Below, one piece after another: positions 27,242-34,149 of a DNA stretch of 64,000 nt. The position numbers and the translations under genes were made by a program. Numbering within the stretch: the stretch's first letter is position 1; each line of letters begins with the position of its first letter. The DNA comes from Sideroxyarcus sp. (GTDB taxonomy: Bacteria > Pseudomonadota > Gammaproteobacteria > Burkholderiales > Gallionellaceae), in assembly GCA_030652215.1 (NCBI GenBank), contig JAUSBC010000017.1, forward strand, positions 40,990 through 104,989, given 5' to 3'. The notes beneath the pieces were generated by a model that did not search any database, was not told where the DNA came from, and saw nothing but the letters and a program-made list of their open reading frames with translations.

Positions 27242-27856
27242 TCAATTAAACCAGCGATAGGCCACGGTGGGTTCGAACAAGGTTGCTACAGGCTCCTGTT
27301 TGTTTTTCGATCCCGGCTCGTATTCCAGTTTGACGTGAAAACGTATCCACTTATGGCCGTCTTTGCCGGGTGTGAAGTATTCGCTGCGATCCAGAACATA
27401 GATCAGGTCGCGCGACTTCAGGTCGAACATCCAGTGCCCCGGAGCAACCGTTTTCGGCGTTGGGGCGAAATATTCGCCCGCATAGTTCCCAGGTTTCTTT
27501 TGCAACCACTCCATTGGATTGGAGGTTGCCAGCGCCTTCAAATCCTTTTCAGTTACCGATCCTTGCGCCAGCATTGAGCCATAACGCATCACCAGCGCGC
27601 TTTGCATCGCTCCGGCCATTTGTTCCATGACGGTTTTTTCGGCCTGCTCCTGATAGAAAGGAACGCGACTCAGGAACACCCCTGCCATGATTGCGACGAT
27701 GCTGATGACAACGATGAGTTCGAGAAGAGTAAAGCCTTTTGAGGATTTGGGATTTTGGATTTTGGATACCCGGACAGAGGATTGAGCAAACACCTGCGCG
27801 GGCAGCACGCGCCCCAAAATCCTAATTCCCAATTCCTCAATCCTGATGTTTTTCAT
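27242..27856 (-). CDS. MSHA-type minor prepilin with a 41-residue repeat-derived leader
   Basis: A 204-residue prepilin in the mshF/mshB position. The mature part starts FTLLELIVVISIVAIMAGVF after SSKG, with Glu5. The C-terminal part carries PGHWMFDLKSRDLIYVLDRSEYF. The ATG at 27856 overlaps the mshG stop (TGATG). The leader has 41 residues instead of 5-10 and is almost wholly encoded by a dispersed repeat (27741-27848) that also occurs near trmL and gpsA. Cleavage after G41 is inferred from the conserved helix only. Confidence 0.82.
   Translation of the reverse strand: MKNIRIEELGIRILGRVLPAQVFAQSSVRVSKIQNPKSSKGFTLLELIVVISIVAIMAGVFLSRVPFYQEQAEKTVMEQMAGAMQSALVMRYGSMLAQGSVTEKDLKALATSNPMEWLQKKPGNYAGEYFAPTPKTVAPGHWMFDLKSRDLIYVLDRSEYFTPGKDGHKWIRFHVKLEYEPGSKNKQEPVATLFEPTVAYRWFN
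27741..27848. repeat. GGATTTGGGATTTTGG-type dispersed repeat inside a prepilin leader
   Basis: The left end reads GGATTTGGGATTTTGGATTT and the right end CCCCAAAATCCTAATTCCC, near complements that can pair. The same type of element occurs at 31347-31432. Here it is translated as the leader of the prepilin (about residues 4-38). Confidence 0.6.
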
Positions 27857-29097
27857 CAATGCAACGCCGCCTTGCCCAAGTCCCACATCGGCAGGAAGAT
27901 GCCCAGCGCCAGCACCAGCACCAAGCCGCCCAGCGTCACGATCATGATGGGTTCGATGTTGGCGCTCAGGGATTTGATTTCGTATTCCACTTCGCGCTCG
28001 TACATGCCCGCGATTTCGAACATGAGGCCGTCCATGTCGCCGGTTTCTTCGCCCACGGCGATCATCTGCAGGACGGTGGGGTTGAATACGCCGGTTGTCG
28101 ACGCAGTACGCAAAATGCTTTCGCCGCGCTCCACGCCGTCGCGCATCTGCTCGACGCGGCTGCGCATGAATTCGTTGTCCACCACCATGGCGACCGAGTT
28201 CAGGCCCTGCACGATGGGAATGCCGCTTTTGAACGAGAGCGCCAGGCTGCGCGCGAAACGCGCCAGCGTCGCCTTCATGATGATGCGGCCCGCAATGGGT
28301 AGGTTAAGCTTGTAGTGGTCCCATTTGTAGCGCCCGTCCACCGTGTTGATCCAGGAGCGAAACGCAACCGCCGCGCCGATCAGCAGCGCCAACAGTATCG
28401 GCCACGTATCAACCATGAAGGTGGAGAAACCCATCAATATCCTGGTCATCAGCGGCAACTCGGCGTGAAAGCCCTCGAACACCTTGGCGAAAGCGGGAAT
28501 GACGAAGATGTTGACGATGACGATGGCAATCGCCATCGCGATCACGACGAACATGGGATAGCGCACCGCCGACTTGATGCGGTCTTTCATGTCCTTCTCG
28601 AATTCAAGGTGTTCGTACAGGCGTAGGAAGGTTTCATCCAGCATGCCGGTCATTTCGCCGACCTGCACCATGCTCAGATAGAACGGCGAGAACACTTTTG
28701 GGTGGCGGCGCAACGCGGCGGACAGTTCGCGCCCGCTGTCCAGGCTTTCGCGCAGATCCTGCAGCATGGCTGCGAAAGCGGGGTTCTGCGTGGATTCCTG
28801 CAAACCGGCCAACGCGCGCATGATGGGCACGCCGGCCTTGAGCAAGGTGTACATCTGGCGGCTGAACAGCATCAGCTCCATCACGTCGACCTTCTTCTCG
28901 GTCGTCAGCCGTTTCCACAGGCTGACCTCGGTGTTGCTGCTGCTGCGAACCGATTGGGTGGTGACTTTGATTTCGGTCGGCGTGATGCCGGTATTCAGCA
29001 ACTGGTCGGCGATGGCGCCGCTGTCCGCCCCCTCCAGCGAACCCTGCACCAGATCGCCGCGACTGCTTCTTCCCTTGTAGGCAAATACGGGCATCAA
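27856..29097 (-). CDS. mshG: MSHA inner-membrane platform protein MshG (PilC/GspF family)
   Basis: A 413-residue polytopic protein of the PilC/GspF family. Two related GspF domains lie at about residues 75-195 and 275-400; motifs include PIMRALAGLQEST, VQVGEMTGMLDETFLRL and the second copy IAVGEETGDMDGLMFEIAGMYE. Three membrane segments near 175, 225 and 385 are expected. It passes the force of the MshE motor to pilin assembly. The start overlaps mshE by four bases and the stop overlaps the next prepilin by one. Confidence 0.93.
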   Translation of the reverse strand: MMPVFAYKGRSSRGDLVQGSLEGADSGAIADQLLNTGITPTEIKVTTQSVRSSSNTEVSLWKRLTTEKKVDVMELMLFSRQMYTLLKAGVPIMRALAGLQESTQNPAFAAMLQDLRESLDSGRELSAALRRHPKVFSPFYLSMVQVGEMTGMLDETFLRLYEHLEFEKDMKDRIKSAVRYPMFVVIAMAIAIVIVNIFVIPAFAKVFEGFHAELPLMTRILMGFSTFMVDTWPILLALLIGAAVAFRSWINTVDGRYKWDHYKLNLPIAGRIIMKATLARFARSLALSFKSGIPIVQGLNSVAMVVDNEFMRSRVEQMRDGVERGESILRTASTTGVFNPTVLQMIAVGEETGDMDGLMFEIAGMYEREVEYEIKSLSANIEPIMIVTLGGLVLVLALGIFLPMWDLGKAALH

Positions 29098-30797
29098 TCT
29101 TCCACTTGGTTGCTGATGCGCATGACTTCCAGCACGCTGGTGCGGCCCAGCTTCATTTCGCGCATGGCGGCGTCAAGCAAAGTCTTGCCTTTCAGATGAT
29201 CGCGTGCAACCTGCATGAAATGCCGGTTGTCCTCGTGTGCTGCGGCCTCCACCAGCGCCTGGCTCATTTCCAGCATCTCGTACACGCCTGTGCGCCCGCG
29301 ATAACCGGTACCGTTGCAATGCGAGCAACCGCGGCCGTGCAGCAGCGTGCCCCAGTCGTTGCGCGGCAGGCCCTCCGCTTCCAGCCACTCGGCTTCCTGC
29401 GGCGTGGGTACATGCGTCTCGCTGCAGCTTTCGCAAACGCGGCGCAGCAGGCGCTGCGCCAGCACCACCTGCACCGAAGACGCCACCATGTATTTGGGCG
29501 TGCCCATATCCACCAAACGGAACAGGGTGCCGGCCGTGTCGCGCGTGTGCAGCGTGGAGAACACGAGGTGACCGGTCATCGCGGCGCGCATGCCGATCTG
29601 CGCGGTTTCTGCATCGCGCATTTCGCCGACCAGAATCACATCCGGGTCTTGGCGCAAAGCGGCGCGCAGCACACGCGAAAAAGACAGCTCGATCTTTTCG
29701 TTCACCTGCACCTGGTTGATGCCGGGCAGGCGATATTCCACCGGGTCTTCCACGGTGATGATTTTCTGGTCGACGGTGTTGATCTCCGACAACCCGGCGT
29801 ACAGCGTGGTGGTCTTGCCGCTGCCGGTGGGGCCGGTGACCAGCACCATACCGTTGCTGCGGTGGATGATCTCGCGGAAACGCTTGAGCATATCCGGCGG
29901 CATGCCGAGTTTGTCCAGCGTAAGAAAGCTGCCGCTCTGGTTGAGCAGACGCATGACGACCGATTCGCCATACTGCGTGGGCATGGTGGAAATACGCACG
30001 TCGATCGCCTGGTCGCGCACGCGGATATTGAAGCGCCCGTCCTGCGGCAGGCGTTTTTCCGAGATATCCAGGCCCGACATCAGCTTCAGGCGCAGAGCGA
30101 GCGCGGAGGCGATCTTGCTGTCGGTCTCGGTTTGCAGGTGCAGCGCACCATCAATACGGAAGCGTATCTGCAAGCGCGATTCCTGCGGCTCGATATGCAC
30201 GTCCGAAGCGCGCACCTGGGTGGCGTCGTCGAAAACGGACTGCAGCAACTTGACAACCGGCGCCTCTTCGGTGCCGACCGTGTCGCTCAGCGCGCCAAAG
30301 TCGACGTAGCTGTCGCCCAGATCTTCCGAGACCTCGCGCGCCAGGCCGGAGATTTCCTCGGTGCGGCGGTACACGCGGTCGATGGTTTCGAGCAACTGGC
30401 CTTCGGTAACCACGGCGACGTCGATGTCGCGTTTGAGTACGCGCGCGATTTCGTCGAAGGAAAATAGGTCGGTCGGGTCGGCCATGCCGACCAGCAGCAC
30501 GCCGTTGCGCTCTTCCAGCACCACCGCGCGGAAACGCCGCGCCTGGTTTTCCGGCAGACGCCGCACGATCTCGAGGTTGACGTTGTAGTACTTGAGGTTG
30601 ATGTAGGGGATGTTGAGCTGCTTGGCGATGGCTTCGGAGATCTGGTCTTCTGAAACGAAAGCGTTGTCCACCAGCACGCGACCGAGCTTGCGGCCGCTGC
30701 GCTTCTGCTGATCCAACGCAAACTGGAGTTGATCCAGTGAAATGAGTTTCTGCTGAACCAGCAGATCGCCTAAGCGGACTTTCTCCGGACGCGCCAT
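29094..30797 (-). CDS. mshE: MSHA extension ATPase MshE (GspE/PilB family)
   Basis: A 567-residue cytoplasmic motor that drives pilus extension. The N-terminal GspE-N domain (RLGDLLVQQKLISLDQLQFALDQQ) is of the type that binds c-di-GMP in MshE. Walker A GPTGSGKTTTLYAG lies at about residues 319-332, followed by Asp and His boxes and Walker B VILVGEMRD near 382. The zinc-binding tetracysteine motif CESC...CSHC is at about 457-501. It is the first gene of the msh cluster, with CAGGGGGAATT before the ATG. The GGDEF and EAL proteins elsewhere in this window could supply its ligand. Confidence 0.94.
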   Translation of the reverse strand: MARPEKVRLGDLLVQQKLISLDQLQFALDQQKRSGRKLGRVLVDNAFVSEDQISEAIAKQLNIPYINLKYYNVNLEIVRRLPENQARRFRAVVLEERNGVLLVGMADPTDLFSFDEIARVLKRDIDVAVVTEGQLLETIDRVYRRTEEISGLAREVSEDLGDSYVDFGALSDTVGTEEAPVVKLLQSVFDDATQVRASDVHIEPQESRLQIRFRIDGALHLQTETDSKIASALALRLKLMSGLDISEKRLPQDGRFNIRVRDQAIDVRISTMPTQYGESVVMRLLNQSGSFLTLDKLGMPPDMLKRFREIIHRSNGMVLVTGPTGSGKTTTLYAGLSEINTVDQKIITVEDPVEYRLPGINQVQVNEKIELSFSRVLRAALRQDPDVILVGEMRDAETAQIGMRAAMTGHLVFSTLHTRDTAGTLFRLVDMGTPKYMVASSVQVVLAQRLLRRVCESCSETHVPTPQEAEWLEAEGLPRNDWGTLLHGRGCSHCNGTGYRGRTGVYEMLEMSQALVEAAAHEDNRHFMQVARDHLKGKTLLDAAMREMKLGRTSVLEVMRISNQVED

Positions 30798-30840
30798 AAT
30801 TCCCCCTGTGTGACTTTTTCAAACCCGGCTGTAAGTACGG

Positions 30841-30869
30841 AAGTTAGCTGTTTTTCCCTTTACTGACAA
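30841..30869 (-). promoter_or_regulatory. Candidate sigma-70 promoter of the mshE operon
   Basis: Minus-strand TTGTCA (-35) at 30869-30864, a 17-base spacer and TAACTT (-10) at 30846-30841, in the divergent gap between mshE and trmL. Transcription would start near 30834, about 37 bases before mshE. Confidence 0.5.
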
Positions 30870-30889
30870 GCATTCTGAGCGCCTTCTTC

Positions 30890-31369
30890 ATGTTTAACGT
30901 AATCTTGTTCGAACCCGAAATTCCGCCCAACACCGGCAACATCATCCGTTTGTGCGCAAATACCGGTGCGCAACTGCACCTGATCCGCCCGCTGGGCTTC
31001 GATCTCGACGACAAGAATTTGAAACGTGCGGGGCTGGATTACCACGAATACGCCACGATGAAGGTGCATGACAATCTTGCCGCCTGCCTGCAAAGCCTGC
31101 CGCTGGCGAGAGTATTCGCTTTCACGACGAAGGCTTCGCATCCCTACCACGAGGTGCAGTTTCAAGCCGGGGATGCTTTTCTGTTCGGACCGGAAAGCCG
31201 AGGCTTGCCTATGGAAGTGCTGGAATCGTTCGCACCGGAACGGCGTCTGCGTTTACCGATGTTGCCGGACAACCGTAGCCTGAACTTGTCGAATACGGTG
31301 GCGGTGGCGGTGTTTGAGGCGTGGCGGCAGTGCGGGTTTGAGAAGCAGGATTTGGGATTTAGGAACTAG
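30890..31369 (+). CDS. trmL: tRNA (cytidine/uridine-34 2'-O) methyltransferase TrmL
   Basis: A 159-residue SPOUT methyltransferase that methylates the wobble base ribose of tRNA-Leu. The start MFNVILFEPEIPPNTGNIIRLCAN is diagnostic, and the knotted SAM site is seen as FGPESRGLP and LRLPMLPDNRSLNLSNTVAV. Length is normal. It is divergent from mshE and convergent with gpsA; a repeat covers its last codons. Confidence 0.95.
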   Translation: MFNVILFEPEIPPNTGNIIRLCANTGAQLHLIRPLGFDLDDKNLKRAGLDYHEYATMKVHDNLAACLQSLPLARVFAFTTKASHPYHEVQFQAGDAFLFGPESRGLPMEVLESFAPERRLRLPMLPDNRSLNLSNTVAVAVFEAWRQCGFEKQDLGFRN

Positions 31370-31432
31370 GATTTTGGGGCGGACGCAATCCTGTCTTTCC
31401 TAAATCCTAAATCCCAGTTCCTAAATCCTTTT
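31347..31432. repeat. Inverted GGATTTAGG repeat between trmL and gpsA
   Basis: The left arm reads GGATTTGGGATTTAGGAAC and the right arm CCTAAATCCCAGTTCCTAAATCC, nearly complementary over more than 20 bases. It covers the 3' ends of both convergent genes and could act as a two-way transcription stop. Same family as the element at 27741-27848. Confidence 0.65.
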
Positions 31433-32417
31433 GGAATTCATTGCCCGGCAGACGGCTCAGCAGCACTTCGACCGCCTTGTCTGCCGCAAAGTCTTCGTAC
31501 AGCACGCGGTAGACCGCCTCGCAGATCGGCATGTCGACGCCGAGCTGCTGCGCGATTCGATGCACTTCGCGCGCGGTGTAGACGCCTTCGGCCACATGCC
31601 CGAGCTCGTTGAGGATATTGCTTAACGATTTGTGTTGCGCCAGCAGCATGCCGACCTGGCGGTTGCGCGAAAGGTCGCCGGTGCAGGTGAGGATGAGATC
31701 GCCCACGCCGGACAAGCCGCCCAGCGTCTCGGCTTTGCCGCCCATATGCAACCCCAGCCTGGTCATTTCGGCCAAGCCGCGCGTGAGCAAGGCTGCACGC
31801 GCGTTGAGTCCCATCTGCATGCCGTCGCAGATACCCGCCGCGATGGCCAGCACGTTCTTGACCGCGCCGCCGATTTCGACGCCCACCACATCCGTACTGG
31901 AATAAATGCGCAAGCGCGAGTGATGCAAAGCCTTGGCAGTGCACTGCGCGAACTCGCCGTCGTTTGACGCCAGCGTCATGGCAGTCGGCTGGCTGCGCGC
32001 CACTTCCTGCGCGAAGCTGGGTCCAGACAACACCCCGCGCGGAAAGCTGGCCGGCAGTATCTGCTCCGCGATCTGGTGCGGAAACAGTGAAGTCTCGCTT
32101 TCAAAACCCTTGCATACCCAGACTACCGGAACGGGCGCTGGCAACTTGGCCAGAAGTTGCAATGTGCTGCGCAGCCCGGCGACCGGGACGGCGACGATGA
32201 CCAGTTCGGCATCGACCAATGTTTCCTGCAACGAGGCGGATAGTTTAAGTTCGGCGGGAAGCGGAATATCCGGCAGAAAGCGCTGGTTGTAGCGCTCTCT
32301 GACCATCGTCTCTATCTCTGCGGCTTCACGCGACCAGAGCGTGACCTGATGGCGCGGCGCAAAACTGACGGCCAAGGCTGTCCCCCATGCGCCGGAACCC
32401 AATACGGCTAGTTTCAT
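31407..32417 (-). CDS. gpsA: Glycerol-3-phosphate dehydrogenase (NAD(P)+) GpsA
   Basis: A 336-residue cytosolic enzyme that reduces dihydroxyacetone phosphate to sn-glycerol-3-phosphate for phospholipids. The Rossmann motif is LAVLGSGAWGTALAV at residues 3-17. The catalytic region is seen in GVEIGGAVKNVLAIAAGICDGM and in ALLTRGLAEMTRLG. The start shares one base with the stop of the SH3 gene. The C-terminus (EFQKDLGTGI) lies inside a repeat element and may be altered from the family norm. Confidence 0.95.
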   Translation of the reverse strand: MKLAVLGSGAWGTALAVSFAPRHQVTLWSREAAEIETMVRERYNQRFLPDIPLPAELKLSASLQETLVDAELVIVAVPVAGLRSTLQLLAKLPAPVPVVWVCKGFESETSLFPHQIAEQILPASFPRGVLSGPSFAQEVARSQPTAMTLASNDGEFAQCTAKALHHSRLRIYSSTDVVGVEIGGAVKNVLAIAAGICDGMQMGLNARAALLTRGLAEMTRLGLHMGGKAETLGGLSGVGDLILTCTGDLSRNRQVGMLLAQHKSLSNILNELGHVAEGVYTAREVHRIAQQLGVDMPICEAVYRVLYEDFAADKAVEVLLSRLPGNEFQKDLGTGI

Positions 32418-32848
32418 CAGTTACCCCACACATCGCCGGACTTGAGATAGCCCGTGCTTCCGTCTTCATGACGCACCTTGACCCAGCCACTGCCGGTATT
32501 ACCCAGCCATTCCAGGCCGAGTTGCTTGGTGCCCTTGAATACCGCATCCGCCTTGTCTTCCGGGCTGGCGCGCACCACAGTCAGCGGTGCGGTGACGATC
32601 ACATAGCGCTTGCCGCTCAACTGGCGCTTTTCGATCCAGAACAGCTTGCCCGTGTTGTCGCGCACCTTGACCCAGTTGTCCAGCACCACCACCTGCTCCA
32701 GGGGCAGATAGCGTGTGGCGACGAACAGCTTTTTGGCCTTGAGCGAATTGGCGTCGTACAGAATGGCCGGCTCGGCAACCGAGACAAAGTCGAAAGCCAT
32801 AGCCGTCTGACTGGCAAGGAGCAACAGCAGCAGTGTCCAAGGATTCAA
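32417..32848 (-). CDS. Exported SH3-domain protein, start uncertain
   Basis: A secreted protein of about 143 residues with two bacterial SH3-like units (LYDANSLKAKKLFVATRYLPLEQVV and LTVVRASPEDKADAVFKGTKQ), ending HEDGSTGYLKSGDVWGN. Such domains usually bind peptidoglycan peptides. The signal peptide is LNPWTLLLLLLASQTAMAFDF. I use the TTG at 32848, with AAAGG upstream, because it starts at the signal. An in-frame ATG at 32932 would add 28 residues coded by a dispersed repeat. It is coupled to gpsA. Confidence 0.7.
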   Translation of the reverse strand: MNPWTLLLLLLASQTAMAFDFVSVAEPAILYDANSLKAKKLFVATRYLPLEQVVVLDNWVKVRDNTGKLFWIEKRQLSGKRYVIVTAPLTVVRASPEDKADAVFKGTKQLGLEWLGNTGSGWVKVRHEDGSTGYLKSGDVWGN

Positions 32849-32867
32849 GATTGCCTTTCTCGTTTGC

Positions 32868-32930
32868 CCTTTCTCCCGCTTGCGGGGGAAAGTTGGATAG
32901 GGGGGTGGCATGCGGGTGAGGGGAAAGGAC
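32868..32930. repeat. Dispersed GC-rich repeat upstream of the SH3 gene
   Basis: CCCTTTCTCCCGCTTGCGGGGGAAAG followed by a stretch ending GCGGGTGAGGGGAAAGG, a form of a repeat widespread between genes of GC-rich proteobacteria. It can fold at CTCCCGC-TT-GCGGGGG. It lies between secB and the SH3 gene and is open in the SH3 frame. Confidence 0.5.
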
Positions 32931-32973
32931 ATGTCGAGTTTCTTTTTCGAATATGGCCTTTCGCCATGGCCAT

Positions 32974-33462
32974 TTAGTGTTTAACCGCCTCGGTAGACTG
33001 AGCCTGTTTCTGCTGCTTTTGCTGCAGGTAGATCGCCTCGAAATTGATCGGATTGAGCACCACCGGCGAAAAACCGGCGCGCACCGCCATATCCGACACG
33101 ACTTCGCGCAGGTAGGGATAAAGAATATTCGGGCAGACCACCGCCAGCACCGTTTCCATCTCTTCGGCAGGCAGGTTGCGTATCTGGAACACGCCCGACT
33201 GCTTGGCTTCGATCAGAAACAGGACCTTGTCCTTTGTGGGCAGCTTGGCTGTCACGGTCACGGTCACGGTGACGTCGAACACACCGTCTTCAACCGGCGC
33301 GGCTTGCGAGTTCAGTTGCAGGTCGATCTGCGGATTCTCGCGCTCCAGAAAGATGGCCGGCGCATTCGGGACTTCCAGCGACATGTCTTTCACGTACAGC
33401 TTTTCGATATTGAAAACCGGCTGCGTGTTCGATTGCGCGTTGGCTTGTGCGGCTTCGGTCAT
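32974..33462 (-). CDS. secB: Protein-export chaperone SecB
   Basis: A 162-residue cytosolic chaperone that keeps preproteins unfolded and hands them to SecA. Family motifs: QPVFNIEKLYVKDMSLEVPNAP near the start, and NLPAEEMETVLAVVCPNILYPYLREVVSD in the second half, followed by GFSPVVLNPINFEAIY. Length is typical. It follows grxC after ten bases that hold a GGAGACACC ribosome site, the common beta-proteobacterial rhodanese-grxC-secB-gpsA order. Confidence 0.96.
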   Translation of the reverse strand: MTEAAQANAQSNTQPVFNIEKLYVKDMSLEVPNAPAIFLERENPQIDLQLNSQAAPVEDGVFDVTVTVTVTAKLPTKDKVLFLIEAKQSGVFQIRNLPAEEMETVLAVVCPNILYPYLREVVSDMAVRAGFSPVVLNPINFEAIYLQQKQQKQAQSTEAVKH

Positions 33463-33472
33463 GGTGTCTCCT

Positions 33473-33736
33473 TTATTGGTTATTGTTCAACATTGCATCC
33501 AGCTTGCCCGCGCGATCAAGCGCGGCCATGTCGTCGTATCCGCCGACATGCTCGCCGTTGATATAGATCTGCGGCACGGTGCGGCGCCCCGTCTTCTGGA
33601 TCATGATTTCCTGCATTTCGGGCTGCAGGTCGATGCGGATCTTTTCGATCTCCGTGAAGCCCTTGCGCTGCAGCAGTTGTTCGGCGCGCACGCAGTAAGG
33701 ACAGACTTCGGTGCAGTACATGATGATCTTGGCCAT
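33473..33736 (-). CDS. grxC: Glutaredoxin 3 GrxC
   Basis: An 87-residue dithiol glutaredoxin with the active site CPYC (MYCTEVCPYCVRAEQLL), the cis-proline motif RRTVPQIYINGEHVGGYDD and the usual length. It reduces disulfides with glutathione. The frame is open upstream, but the ATG at 33736 overlaps the rhodanese stop (TAATG) and gives the standard N-terminus MAKIIMY. Confidence 0.95.
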   Translation of the reverse strand: MAKIIMYCTEVCPYCVRAEQLLQRKGFTEIEKIRIDLQPEMQEIMIQKTGRRTVPQIYINGEHVGGYDDMAALDRAGKLDAMLNNNQ

Positions 33737-34149
33737 TATTTCTCCAGCGGCAGGCTGGCTTTTTGCCAGGCAATGACGCCCCCGTTCAGATTGAATGCCT
33801 GGGAAAAACCCTGCTTGCCCAGCAGTGCGCAGGCCGAAGCGGAGCGTTGGCCGCTGCGGCAAACCACAACAATGGGACGCTCGCGGTATTTTTCCAGCTC
33901 GCCCAGACGCGCGCCCAGCTTGCCCAGCGGAATGAGCTTGCTGCCCAGTATGTGGCCGCCGTCGTATTCGCCTTGTTCGCGCACATCCAGCACCAGCGCA
34001 TTCTTGTGGTTCATGAGCTGCATCGCCCCGATGTGGTCGACTTCCTTGATGCCGCGGATGCGGTTACCGAAAAACGACCAGAACAGCATCGCGCCGCTGG
34101 TCAGCGCGATCAGTATGGTCCAGATGTTATTTTGCAGGTATTGCAGCAC
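33736..34149 (-). CDS. Membrane-anchored rhodanese-like sulfurtransferase
   Basis: A 137-residue protein with one N-terminal membrane helix (about residues 8-28) and a rhodanese domain. The active-site loop VVVCRSGQRSA carries the persulfide-forming Cys. The first codon is GTG at 34149, with GGAG seven bases upstream, and lies inside the 3' end of the ligase gene. It probably faces the cytoplasm and handles sulfane sulfur. It sits two genes from a DUF2892 protein; in E. coli YgaP these two domains are one protein. Confidence 0.88.
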   Translation of the reverse strand: MLQYLQNNIWTILIALTSGAMLFWSFFGNRIRGIKEVDHIGAMQLMNHKNALVLDVREQGEYDGGHILGSKLIPLGKLGARLGELEKYRERPIVVVCRSGQRSASACALLGKQGFSQAFNLNGGVIAWQKASLPLEK

